Assembly: GCA_963812335.1 (NCBI GenBank)
Contig: CAWEUU010000009.1
Span: forward strand, 1 to 47,404
Reading direction: 5' to 3'
Length of the DNA: 47,404 nucleotides
From: VRUE01 sp963812335
Lineage (GTDB): Bacteria > Actinomycetota > Thermoleophilia > Solirubrobacterales > 70-9
Positions 8,422-15,802 of the stretch are shown in pieces. The notes under the pieces are model-generated. The model saw only the letters and a list, made by a program, of their open reading frames with translations. It was not told the origin of the DNA and searched no databases. Position 1 is the stretch's first letter, and every line of letters begins with the position of its first letter. The translations under genes were made by a program, and so were the position numbers.

Positions 8422-8506
8422 CCCAGACGTCGTCAGGCAAGGACGCAGGAAGGCCAAATAGCAGCGCTATTTGGCCGACCGAGGACGCCGCATGGCGGCG
8501 TCTGGG
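8422..8506 (+). repeat. structured repeat element, copy A, at a convergent gene junction
   Basis: An outer stem CCCAGACG (8422-8429) pairs with CGTCTGGG (8499-8506). Inside is a conserved block CAGGCAAGGACGCAGGAA (8434-8451). Next is an 11-bp perfect hairpin, GGCCAAATAGC (8452-8462)/GCTATTTGGCC (8466-8476) with an AGC loop, then a second conserved block GACCGAGGACGC (8477-8488). Copy B (13112-13206) has the same order and both blocks, with different bases but intact pairing in both stems. The element begins 6 nt after the CBS stop and contains the last 12 codons and stop of asd. It may be a bidirectional terminator, an RNA motif or a mobile palindrome. The strand is unknown; plus is given because copy B reads the same way. 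Confidence 0.6.
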
Positions 8507-9531
8507 GCCGTCAGCAGGTCGCGTTCGATCAGCAGCTCGGCGATCTGGACAGTGTTGGTGGCGGCGCCCTTGCGCAGGTTGTCGGAGACGACCCAGAGGT
8601 CGAGGGCGCGCTCGTTGCCGGGGTCGCGGCGGATTCGGCCGACGAAGACGTCGTCGCGGCCGGCGGCCTCGATCGGCATCGGGTAGCGGCCCGCCTCGGG
8701 ATCGTCGCGCACGGTCACGCCGGGGAAGGCGGCGAGCAGCTGGCGGGCGCGCTCGGGCTCGAGCGGCTCACGCGTCTCGACGTTGACCGCCTCCGAGTGG
8801 CCGGTGACGACCGGTACGCGGACGCAGGTCGCGCTGACCCTGATCGCCTCGTCGCCGAGGATCTTGCGGGTCTCGTTGATCAGCTTGCGCTCCTCGTCGC
8901 TGTGGTCGTCTCCAGGCGGGAAGCTACCCGCCTGCGGCAGGGCGTTGAAGGCGATCTGGTGTGGGTAGACGGCGGCATGCGGGTCGTGGTCGTCGAGCGC
9001 GGCGCGCGACTGGGCGAGCAGCTCGTCGATCGCCGCCTTGCCGGTGCCGGATACCGCCTGGTAGGTGGAGACCACCAGGCGCTCGATCCCGGCCGCGTCG
9101 TACAGCGGCTTCAGCGCGAGGACCATCTGCATGGTCGAGCAGTTCGGGTTGGCGACGATCCCCCTGTGGCCGTCCAGGGCGTCCGGGTTGACCTCGGCGA
9201 CGACCAACGGCACGTCGTCGTGCATGCGGTAGTGGCTGGTGTTGTCGACGACGACGGCGCCGGCCTCGACCAGCTTCGGCGTCCACTCGGCGCTGACCGC
9301 GCCACCGGCCGAGGAGAGGACCAGATCGAGGCCCTGGATCGTCTCCTCGCTCAGCGCGCGGACCTCGAGCTCGTCATCGCCCCACTCGATCGCCTTGCCG
9401 ACCGAGCGCGCGGAGGCAAAGGGGACGACCTCGGCGACGGGGAAGGCGCGGTCGGCGAGCAGGCCGAGGATCGTCGTCCCGACCAGCCCGGTCGCACCCA
9501 GCACACCGACTCTGTATCCGTCGCCCGCCAT
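8467..9531 (-). CDS. asd: aspartate-semialdehyde dehydrogenase
   Basis: 354 aa. It reduces aspartyl-4-phosphate to aspartate-4-semialdehyde with NADPH, in the lysine/threonine/methionine and diaminopimelate pathway. Visible features are the N-terminal nucleotide fold GVLGATGLVGTTI (9-21), the catalytic Cys in NPNCSTMQM, the substrate/domain motif YQAVSGTGK, and the later conserved histidine in VVTGHSEAV. It follows lysC by 21 bp on the same strand, giving a lysC-asd operon that supplies semialdehyde. The last dozen residues (DAAMRRPRSAK) and the stop are written by structured repeat copy A and look like an added tail rather than family sequence. The tail is unlikely to affect catalysis. Confidence 0.95.
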   Translation of the reverse strand: MAGDGYRVGVLGATGLVGTTILGLLADRAFPVAEVVPFASARSVGKAIEWGDDELEVRALSEETIQGLDLVLSSAGGAVSAEWTPKLVEAGAVVVDNTSHYRMHDDVPLVVAEVNPDALDGHRGIVANPNCSTMQMVLALKPLYDAAGIERLVVSTYQAVSGTGKAAIDELLAQSRAALDDHDPHAAVYPHQIAFNALPQAGSFPPGDDHSDEERKLINETRKILGDEAIRVSATCVRVPVVTGHSEAVNVETREPLEPERARQLLAAFPGVTVRDDPEAGRYPMPIEAAGRDDVFVGRIRRDPGNERALDLWVVSDNLRKGAATNTVQIAELLIERDLLTAPDAAMRRPRSAK

Positions 9532-9552
9532 CTCGTCCGAGTATGACGCGGC

Positions 9553-10851
9553 TCAACCGCCGACCGTGGGGCGATGGGCGTCGCCCATCGGGTCCTCGGC
9601 CGCGACCGCGTCGGCGCCGAGCTCGAACGCCTGGTGGAGGGCTTTGACCGCATCGGCGACGCGGTCGGCGGAGATGACGCAGGAGATCTTGATCGGCGAG
9701 GTGGAGATCATCTCGATGTTGATCCCCTCCGCGCCGAGCACCTCGAAGACCCTGGCGGCGACGCCTGGGTGCGAGCGCATGCCGGCGCCGACGATCGAAA
9801 CCTTGCCGATCCGCTCGTCGCTGCGCACGCCCTGGCTGACCTTGAGCCCGCCGACGGTGTCGACGGCCGCGGTCAGGTCGGAGCGATCGACGGTGAAGGA
9901 GAGGTCGGCCAGCGCGTCGTCGCCGACCGGCTCGTTCTGGATGATCACGTCGACGTTGATCCCCGCGTCGGCCAGCGCGGTGAAGATCCGCCCGGCGACG
10001 CCGGGCTCGTCGCCCACACCGGTCAGGGTCACCCGCGCCTCGCCGTCGGAGTGGGTCACTGCGGTTACGAAAGGCTGCTCCATGGTCTGCTGCTCGCTCT
10101 CCTCTTCGCTGACGACGAGGGTACCGGGACCTTCCTCGAAGCTGCTGCGGCAGTGGATGCGCACGCCGTTGTTGCGCGCGTACTCGACCGAGCGCAGCTG
10201 CAGGACCTTGGCGCCGGAGGCCGACATCTCGAGCATCTCCTCGTAGGAGGCGAAGGGCAGCTTGCGCGCCTCGGGGACGATCCGCGGGTCGGCGCTGAAG
10301 ATCCCGGCGACGTCGGTGTAGATCTCACAGACGCTCGCCTCGAGCGCCGCGGCGAGCGCGACCGCGGTGGTGTCGGAGCCGCCGCGGCCGAGCGTGGTCA
10401 CGTCTTTGCTCTCGGTCGAGACGCCCTGGAAGCCGGCGACGAGCACGATCCGGTCCTGCTCCAGGGTCTCGCGGATGCGGTCGGCGCGGACGTCGATGAT
10501 CTTCGCCCGGGTGTGCGAGGAGTCGGTGACGATGCCCGCCTGGGATCCCGTCAGCGAGATCGCCTCGTGGCCCATGTCGTGGATCGCCATCGCGCAGAGC
10601 GCACAGGAGATCCGCTCGCCGGTCGAGAGCAGCATGTCCATCTCCCGCGCCACCGGCCGATCGGAGATCTCGAACGCCTGCGCGACCAACTCGTCGGTCG
10701 TCTTGCCGCGCGCCGAGAGCACGGCGACGACCCGGCAGCCACGCTCGCGCGCGGCGACGATCCGCCCCGCGGCGCGCTTGATCTCCTCGGCGCCGGCAAC
10801 GGAGGTGCCGCCGAACTTCATCACGACTATGTCGGAGCTCGCCGCCGCCAT
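9553..10851 (-). CDS. lysC: aspartate kinase
   Basis: 432 aa from the ATG at 10849-10851. It phosphorylates aspartate, the first step toward lysine, threonine and methionine. Motifs include the amino-acid kinase start VVMKFGGTSVAG, LGRGGSDTTAVALAAAL, and two ACT regulatory domains beginning near VTLTGVGDEPGVAGRIF and VSIVGAGMRSHPGVAARVF, so feedback inhibition is expected. The open frame extends further upstream to 11499, but that extension lies opposite the MMPL gene and has no kinase-like sequence. The chosen start is ten residues before MKFGG, as in the family. The first gene of lysC-asd. Confidence 0.95.
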   Translation of the reverse strand: MAAASSDIVVMKFGGTSVAGAEEIKRAAGRIVAARERGCRVVAVLSARGKTTDELVAQAFEISDRPVAREMDMLLSTGERISCALCAMAIHDMGHEAISLTGSQAGIVTDSSHTRAKIIDVRADRIRETLEQDRIVLVAGFQGVSTESKDVTTLGRGGSDTTAVALAAALEASVCEIYTDVAGIFSADPRIVPEARKLPFASYEEMLEMSASGAKVLQLRSVEYARNNGVRIHCRSSFEEGPGTLVVSEEESEQQTMEQPFVTAVTHSDGEARVTLTGVGDEPGVAGRIFTALADAGINVDVIIQNEPVGDDALADLSFTVDRSDLTAAVDTVGGLKVSQGVRSDERIGKVSIVGAGMRSHPGVAARVFEVLGAEGINIEMISTSPIKISCVISADRVADAVKALHQAFELGADAVAAEDPMGDAHRPTVGG

Positions 10852-10861
10852 CGAAGGCCCG

Positions 10862-10867
10862 AGGATA
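10862..10867 (-). promoter_or_regulatory. candidate -10 box (TATCCT) of lysC-asd
   Basis: Reading minus, TATCCT lies 10 nt before the lysC ATG. No Shine-Dalgarno is seen, so a very short leader is likely. The divergent MMPL gene starts about 120 bp away. Confidence 0.35.
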
Positions 10868-10983
10868 GCCTCGCGGTCGAGGTTTGTGCCGCTATGCGGA
10901 TAAACCCCGACCGGGGGGCGGAACGTAAGGTAGATCGCGCAGATCGCTGTATCGACCCGATGCAGCTGGAAGAGGAGCAGCTG

Positions 10984-13113
10984 ATGTTCGACGCACTCGC
11001 CCGTTTCGCCGACCGCCGTGCCCGCAGGGTCGGCCTCTTTGCGATCGCCTTCTTCCTGCTCGCCGGGGCACTTGGCGGCTCGGTCGCCGACCGCCTCGAC
11101 CCCTACGGCGCCGAGGACCCTGCGACCGAGGCGATCGAAGCGCGGGAAACGCTGAAGGACGCCGGCTTCAAGCCTCCCGGCGCGCTTGTGGTGATCCGCA
11201 ACGCCCCGGTGGCCACCGCCGCCGGGCGGCGGAAGATGGCTGCCGTGGCGCGCGAGCTGCGCGCGATGCCGCGGGTCGAGTCCGTCGCCGGCTACCTCGA
11301 CACGCGCTCGCCGGACTTCGTCTCCGCAGACGGTCGCTCCACCTACCTCACGGTGACCCTTGCCCCGACCGACGACAAGCAATGGCAGGAGGCGAGCGCC
11401 GATATCGTCGATCGCTTCGAGGCCGACCCCGACGTCATCGTCGGCGGCGCAGCGGTCGCCCAGGAGCAGGTCAACAAGCAGGTCGAGAGCGACCTGCAAA
11501 AGGCCGAGATGCTCGCCTTCCCGCTGCTCTTCCTGCTCTCACTGCTCTTCTTCCGCAGCCTCGTCGCCGCGCTGCTGCCGCTGATGATCGGCGCACTGGC
11601 GATCGTCGGCACCTTCCTCATCCTGCGCCTGGCGAGCGAATTCGGCTCGATCTCGATCTTCGCGCTCAACCTGACCACGGCGCTCGGCCTCGGCCTCTCG
11701 ATCGACTACTCGCTCTTCATCGTCTCCCGCTACCGCGAGGAGATCGCCAAGGACGGCCCCGGCCTGGCGGCGATGCGCCGTGTGCTGGCGACGGCGGGGC
11801 GCACCGTCTTCTTCTCCTCGCTGACGGTATCCGCCGCCCTCGCCTCGCTGCTCGTCTTCCCGCAGCGCTTCCTCTACTCGATGGGCCTCGGCGGCTCCCT
11901 GGTCGCCCTGTTCGCGGCCCTGATCTCGCTAACCCTGTTGCCCGCCGTCCTCACCCTGCTGGGCGCCCGCGTCAACTCGCTCTCGCCCCGCTTCCTGCGC
12001 CGCCGCGCCGAGGCCGAGACGCGGCCCGAAGAGCAGGGGTTCTGGTACAGGCTCTCGCGCTTTGTGATGCGCCGCCCGGTCGGCGTCGCCACCGCCAGCG
12101 CCACCCTGCTGATCGTGCTGGGGATCCCCTTCTTCGGGATCCAGTTCGACACCCCCGACGCGAAAATCCTGCCCGAGGGGGCGAGCGCTCGCAAGGCCTA
12201 CGACATCGCCAGCGAGCAGTTCCCGCCCAACCGCGAGGTGCCGATCCTGATCACGGTACGCGGTGGCGGCCAGCGGGGCGTGGCGGCCCTGCGCCGGAAG
12301 GTGGCCACGACCGAGGGGATCGACGTCGTGCGCCCGCCCCAGCGTCTCGACCGCAGGCTGACGCTGTTGCAGGCGATCTCGGAGAACCCGTTCCCCTCGC
12401 GCGAGAGCCGGGCGGCGGTGGAACGGCTGCGCGAGCTCGAGCTGCGTGGTGCCAAGGTCGAGGTCAGCGGCGCCACCGCAGAATTCGTCGACTTCCAGGG
12501 CAGCCTGGCCCGCCACATGCCGATCGCGCTCGCGATCGTGATCGTCTCCACCCTGATCATCCTCTTCCTGATGACCGGCTCGGTGGTGCTGCCGGTCAAG
12601 TCGCTGATCATGAGCTTCCTCAATCTCAGCGCCGTATTCGGCATCCTCGTCTTCATCTTTCAGGACGGCCGCCTGGAAGGGCTGCTGGCCTACACCAGCA
12701 CCGGCGCGATTGAGCAGACGATGCCGATCCTGCTGTTCGCCGTCGCCTTCGGCCTCTCCACCGATTACGCGGTCTTCCTGCTCTCGCGGATCAAGGAGGC
12801 GCGCGACGACGGCGCTTCGGAATCGGAGTGCGTCGCGATCGGTCTCGAGCGCACCGGCCGGATCGTCACCGCCGCGGCGCTGCTGTTCGCCGTCGCGCTC
12901 GGCGCCTTCGCCACCTCGCAGATCCTCTTCATCAAGCAGAACGGCGTCGGCACGGCATTGGCGGTGCTGATCGACGCCAGCATCATCCGCGCCCTGCTCG
13001 TGCCCTCGCTGATGGAGCTGCTCGGCAAGTGGAACTGGTGGGCGCCGGCGCCGCTGCGGCGGCTGCACGACCGGTTCGGGATCAGCGAGACGGGTACGCC
13101 AGAGCCGTCCTAG
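10984..13113 (+). CDS. MMPL/RND-family membrane transporter
   Basis: 709 aa. It has two similar halves, each with one N-terminal helix, a large extracytoplasmic domain and a five-helix bundle. The signature transmembrane segments are GLGLSIDYSLFIVSRYREE in the first half and GLSTDYAVFLLSRIKEARD in the second. Each carries the Asp-Tyr pair used for proton coupling in MmpL proteins. Likely an exporter of lipid or another hydrophobic compound; the substrate is unknown. The ATG at 10984 is preceded by GAGGAG at good spacing. The open frame continues upstream to 9574 only because it lies opposite lysC. Its TAG stop immediately abuts structured repeat copy B. Confidence 0.88.
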   Translation: MFDALARFADRRARRVGLFAIAFFLLAGALGGSVADRLDPYGAEDPATEAIEARETLKDAGFKPPGALVVIRNAPVATAAGRRKMAAVARELRAMPRVESVAGYLDTRSPDFVSADGRSTYLTVTLAPTDDKQWQEASADIVDRFEADPDVIVGGAAVAQEQVNKQVESDLQKAEMLAFPLLFLLSLLFFRSLVAALLPLMIGALAIVGTFLILRLASEFGSISIFALNLTTALGLGLSIDYSLFIVSRYREEIAKDGPGLAAMRRVLATAGRTVFFSSLTVSAALASLLVFPQRFLYSMGLGGSLVALFAALISLTLLPAVLTLLGARVNSLSPRFLRRRAEAETRPEEQGFWYRLSRFVMRRPVGVATASATLLIVLGIPFFGIQFDTPDAKILPEGASARKAYDIASEQFPPNREVPILITVRGGGQRGVAALRRKVATTEGIDVVRPPQRLDRRLTLLQAISENPFPSRESRAAVERLRELELRGAKVEVSGATAEFVDFQGSLARHMPIALAIVIVSTLIILFLMTGSVVLPVKSLIMSFLNLSAVFGILVFIFQDGRLEGLLAYTSTGAIEQTMPILLFAVAFGLSTDYAVFLLSRIKEARDDGASESECVAIGLERTGRIVTAAALLFAVALGAFATSQILFIKQNGVGTALAVLIDASIIRALLVPSLMELLGKWNWWAPAPLRRLHDRFGISETGTPEPS

Positions 13114-13206
13114 ATGGTCTGACCAAGCAGGTCAAAGACGCAGGGAGCGAAGCGTACTCTGCACGCGAGCGACCGAGGACGCAGATATGCGCCGGTCAGA
13201 CCGTCT
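13112..13206 (+). repeat. structured repeat element, copy B, at a convergent gene junction
   Basis: An outer stem AGATGGTCTGACC (13112-13124) pairs with GGTCAGACCGTCT (13194-13206), 13 pairs with one G-T. Inside are CAGGTCAAAGACGCAGGGA (13128-13146), an inner stem around GCGT/ACGC (13147-13170), and GACCGAGGACGC (13171-13182), the last identical to copy A. The element exactly fills the gap between the MMPL stop (13111-13113) and the stop of the convergent MerR gene (13205-13207), overlapping both. Confidence 0.6.
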
Positions 13207-14053
13207 AGGCGAACGCGTGGCTGGCGCGGCGGCGGAGGTCGGCGTTGAGCATGCCGGTTACCTCGCTGGGATGGTCGCCGGCGGGCGGGATCGCATCGCC
13301 GATCAGACCGCTGGCACGGAAGCCGTAGAGCGGAGCGTCGAAGCCGGCCTCGCGGATCTTGCGCACGAGCTGCACGGCGGAAGGGGTGTCGGCGCCAGGG
13401 CCGCAGAGCACGATCGCGGTCGGGTCGAGCGCGCCGAGGGCACGCTCCATACGCTCCTCGCCGAGCTCGTCGGAGAGCATCAGCACTCGGAAGCCGGCGC
13501 GGCGCAGTGCCAGGTCCAGAGCCTGGGCGTGGACCGACTCGGCTTCGGAGCCGCGGCTGGAGTCGAGCAGCAGGATTCCGGCCGGACGCGAGGCGGTCGA
13601 GGCGAGGCGGCGGGCGCCGTGCAGCCAGCCGCTCGCCCAGCGGGCGGCGAATTCGAGCTCCGCTTGGCGCTCTGCGTCCGCGGCGAGCTCGTCGATCGCC
13701 GGCAGCAGCAACTCCTCCACGGTGCGTTCCAGCGGCCGGATCGCGAGGCTGCCCTCGATCGCGCGATCGGCGGCGTCCTCATCGAAGCCTTCGAAGGCGG
13801 TGAGCAGGCCGCCGCCGCTGGCCGGCGCTTCCTGGCGCTGGCGCGCCAGCTCGATCGCCGAGCTGATGTTGCCGGTCTCACCGAGCGCGTCGCGCAGGGT
13901 CTGCAGCTCGATCAGCTCGTAGTTGCGATGGTTGCCCGGGGTGCGCCTCGGCACCGGGTAGCCGTAGCGGCGCTCCCAGCTGCGCAAAGTGTTTGGGCTG
14001 ACGCCCAGAACTTCGGCGGCGGCGTTGGTTCGGATCCCCGGCATGCGCAGCAT
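13205..14053 (-). CDS. MerR-family regulator with a C-terminal cobalamin-binding-like domain
   Basis: 282 aa. An N-terminal MerR helix-turn-helix is clear (AAEVLGVSPNTLRSWERRYGYP, with NHRNY completing the winged part). Then comes a helical region with WASGWLHGARR (about 145-155), resembling the cap of CarH/LitR-type proteins, and a Rossmann-like C-terminus (GILLLDSSRGSEAESVHAQALD and VLMLSDELG). In light sensors of the CarH family this domain holds adenosylcobalamin through a histidine in a DxHxxG motif. Here the comparable segment is SVHAQA, with His kept but the Gly replaced, so B12 binding is uncertain. It lies 54 bp after the GGDEF-like gene on the same strand and shares its transcription direction. 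Confidence 0.75.
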   Translation of the reverse strand: MLRMPGIRTNAAAEVLGVSPNTLRSWERRYGYPVPRRTPGNHRNYELIELQTLRDALGETGNISSAIELARQRQEAPASGGGLLTAFEGFDEDAADRAIEGSLAIRPLERTVEELLLPAIDELAADAERQAELEFAARWASGWLHGARRLASTASRPAGILLLDSSRGSEAESVHAQALDLALRRAGFRVLMLSDELGEERMERALGALDPTAIVLCGPGADTPSAVQLVRKIREAGFDAPLYGFRASGLIGDAIPPAGDHPSEVTGMLNADLRRRASHAFA

Positions 14054-14107
14054 TCTGCCACCGAAGTGCCAGGTTTACAGCGGTTATGGACAGATTTCAG
14101 GAATCTG

Positions 14108-14770
14108 TCAGCGATCTTGCAAAGACTCGAGAACGCCGACGCCGACCGGCTGGCCGACCGAGCGGGCGCGCCACATCGCCTCGTCGGCCTTGTGCAGGAG
14201 GCCGTCGGCGTCGTTGCCGTGGTCCGGACAGGCGACCACGCCGGCCGAGATCCCGATCCGCAACCCACCCGCTCGCTCGAGGTCGTCGAGCTGATCGAGC
14301 AGGCGCTCGGCCATCTGCACGCCACCGATCGTGTCCTGGCCCGGGGCGAGCACGCAGAGCGCGTCCTCCTCGAGGCGGAAGGTCTCGTCGACGAGCCGGA
14401 TGCTCTCCCCCAGCGCGGCGCCGACCACGGCCAGCGCCGTCTGGCGGTCGCCGGCCTCGCCAGCCCGCGCCCCCGGGCCCTCGACATCGAAGACGACAAG
14501 CGCGAAGCGTTGCTGGTAGCGCCGCTGGCACTCGAGCAGCTGGTCGAGGCGGCGGCGCAGCTGCCCGGGCCGGTAAAGGCTCGGGTGCTCCCCCTCCTGC
14601 GCGACCGGGGGAGCGCTGGCGCCAGCCCCTTCCGAGAGCGTGCCGATCGCGGCGGCGGCGACCGAGCCGAATTCGTCCGCCAGGCGCTGGGCCGCATCGG
14701 CGAAGAGCTCACGGGCAAGCCTGCCGGCCCCCGCCTCCGTGCCTTCTCTGGTCGGGGATTCCGTCGCCAC
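14108..14770 (-). CDS. degenerate GGDEF-domain protein
   Basis: 220 aa, GTG start. The nucleotide-cyclase fold is recognisable from RFALVVFDVEG (88-98, metal Asp95) and ISAGVVACPDHGNDADGLLHKADEAMWRAR (174-203). The active-site GGDEF is replaced by EEDAL (134-138), so diguanylate cyclase activity is not expected. RLVD (125-128) precedes it by exactly five residues, matching the RxxD product-inhibition site, so c-di-GMP binding may survive and the protein could be an effector (inference). The N-terminal 80 residues are helical, with no recognised sensor or membrane segment. It is upstream of the MerR/B12-like regulator in one transcription unit. An HD-GYP gene lies elsewhere in the window (25947-27354). 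Confidence 0.7.
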   Translation of the reverse strand: MATESPTREGTEAGAGRLARELFADAAQRLADEFGSVAAAAIGTLSEGAGASAPPVAQEGEHPSLYRPGQLRRRLDQLLECQRRYQQRFALVVFDVEGPGARAGEAGDRQTALAVVGAALGESIRLVDETFRLEEDALCVLAPGQDTIGGVQMAERLLDQLDDLERAGGLRIGISAGVVACPDHGNDADGLLHKADEAMWRARSVGQPVGVGVLESLQDR

Positions 14771-14864
14771 GCCGAGACCTTGGCGAAGCGGGCGGACGCC
14801 AGAACCGCAGATCCCCGCTATTTGCGGTCTGACACCCCTCTAGGAGAAGCCTCGAATCTGCGCC

Positions 14865-15467
14865 CTAATCCAGCGTGCGGCGGCCGGCGAAGGCGTTGCC
14901 GAGGGTGACCTCGTCGGCGTGCTCGAGGTCGGCGCCGATCGGCAGGCCGCTGGCGAGGCGGCTGACCTTGGCCTGGCCGCGCAGCTGCTCGGCGATATGC
15001 AGCGCGGTGGCCTCGCCGGTCGTCGTCGGGTTGGTGGCGAGGACGACCTCGCTCACGTCTCCATCCGCGACCCGCCGCAGCAGCTCGGCGATCTTCAGGT
15101 CGCCGGCGTCGACCCCGTCGATCGGCGAAAGCGCGCCACCAAGCACGTGGTAGAGGCCGCGGTACTCGTGGGTGCGCTCGATCGGGATCACGTCGGCGGG
15201 TTCCTCGACCACACAGATCGTCACCTGGTCGCGGCTGGAGTCCTCGCAGATGCGGCAGAGCGGCCCCTCGGAGAGGTTGAAGCAGCGCTCGCAGAGGCCG
15301 ACCTTCTCCTTGACCTCGCGGATCGCCGTGGCGAGCGCCGCCGCCTCCTCATCCGGGGCACGGAGGATGTGGAAGGCGAGTCGCTGCGCCGTGCGCTGGC
15401 CGATCCCCGGCAGCCGAGAGAGCTCGGCGACGAGGCGGGAAAGCGGCGCCGGTCCCTCGCCGCTCAC
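14865..15467 (-). CDS. recR: recombination mediator RecR
   Basis: 200 aa, the usual RecR length. It has the helix-hairpin-helix start LSRLPGIGQRTAQRLAFHIL, the four-cysteine zinc finger CERCFNLSEGPLCRIC, a Toprim domain starting TICVVEEPADV, and the conserved LGGALSPIDG. RecR acts with RecF/RecO to load RecA on SSB-coated single-stranded DNA. GTG start overlapping the ybaB stop (GTGA), so translation is coupled. This is the standard dnaX-ybaB-recR operon. Confidence 0.97.
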   Translation of the reverse strand: MSGEGPAPLSRLVAELSRLPGIGQRTAQRLAFHILRAPDEEAAALATAIREVKEKVGLCERCFNLSEGPLCRICEDSSRDQVTICVVEEPADVIPIERTHEYRGLYHVLGGALSPIDGVDAGDLKIAELLRRVADGDVSEVVLATNPTTTGEATALHIAEQLRGQAKVSRLASGLPIGADLEHADEVTLGNAFAGRRTLD

Positions 15468-15802
15468 ATTCCCGGCAGGCCCATGCCGCCCATGCCGCCG
15501 GTGATCCCGCCCATTTTCGAGCCGGCCAGGTCCTGCGCGGCGCGCAGCGCCTCGTTGACGGCCGCCTGAACCATGTCAGCGAGGATCTCGGCCTCCTCGG
15601 GGTCGATCGCCTCGGGGTCGATCGAGATCTCGCGCAGGGACATGTCGCCCCCCATCGTCACCTTGACCATGCCGCCGCCGGCGCTGGCCTCGACCGTCTC
15701 ATCCTTGAGCTGCTCCTGTGCCTGCTCCATCTGCTGCTGCATCTGCTGCGCCTGTTTCATCAGCGCGTTCACGTCGAAGCCTCCCGGACCGCCGCGTGCC
15801 AT
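15464..15802 (-). CDS. YbaB/EbfC nucleoid-associated protein
   Basis: 112 aa. The N-terminal helix is rich in Gln/Met (ALMKQAQQMQQQMEQAQEQL), followed by the strand core VEASAGGGMVKVTMGGDMSL and ISIDPEAID, ending in a Gly/Met tail. It is a small dimeric DNA-binding protein found beside recR in most bacteria. The ATG at 15800-15802 overlaps the dnaX stop (TGATG). GAGGT lies 6 nt upstream in the end of dnaX. Confidence 0.93.
   Translation of the reverse strand: MARGGPGGFDVNALMKQAQQMQQQMEQAQEQLKDETVEASAGGGMVKVTMGGDMSLREISIDPEAIDPEEAEILADMVQAAVNEALRAAQDLAGSKMGGITGGMGGMGLPGM

Noticed and set aside
9574..10983. Long N-terminal extension of the MMPL protein
   Set aside because: It lies opposite lysC and its sequence is antisense composition. 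The MMPL-like protein and its ribosome site start at 10984.
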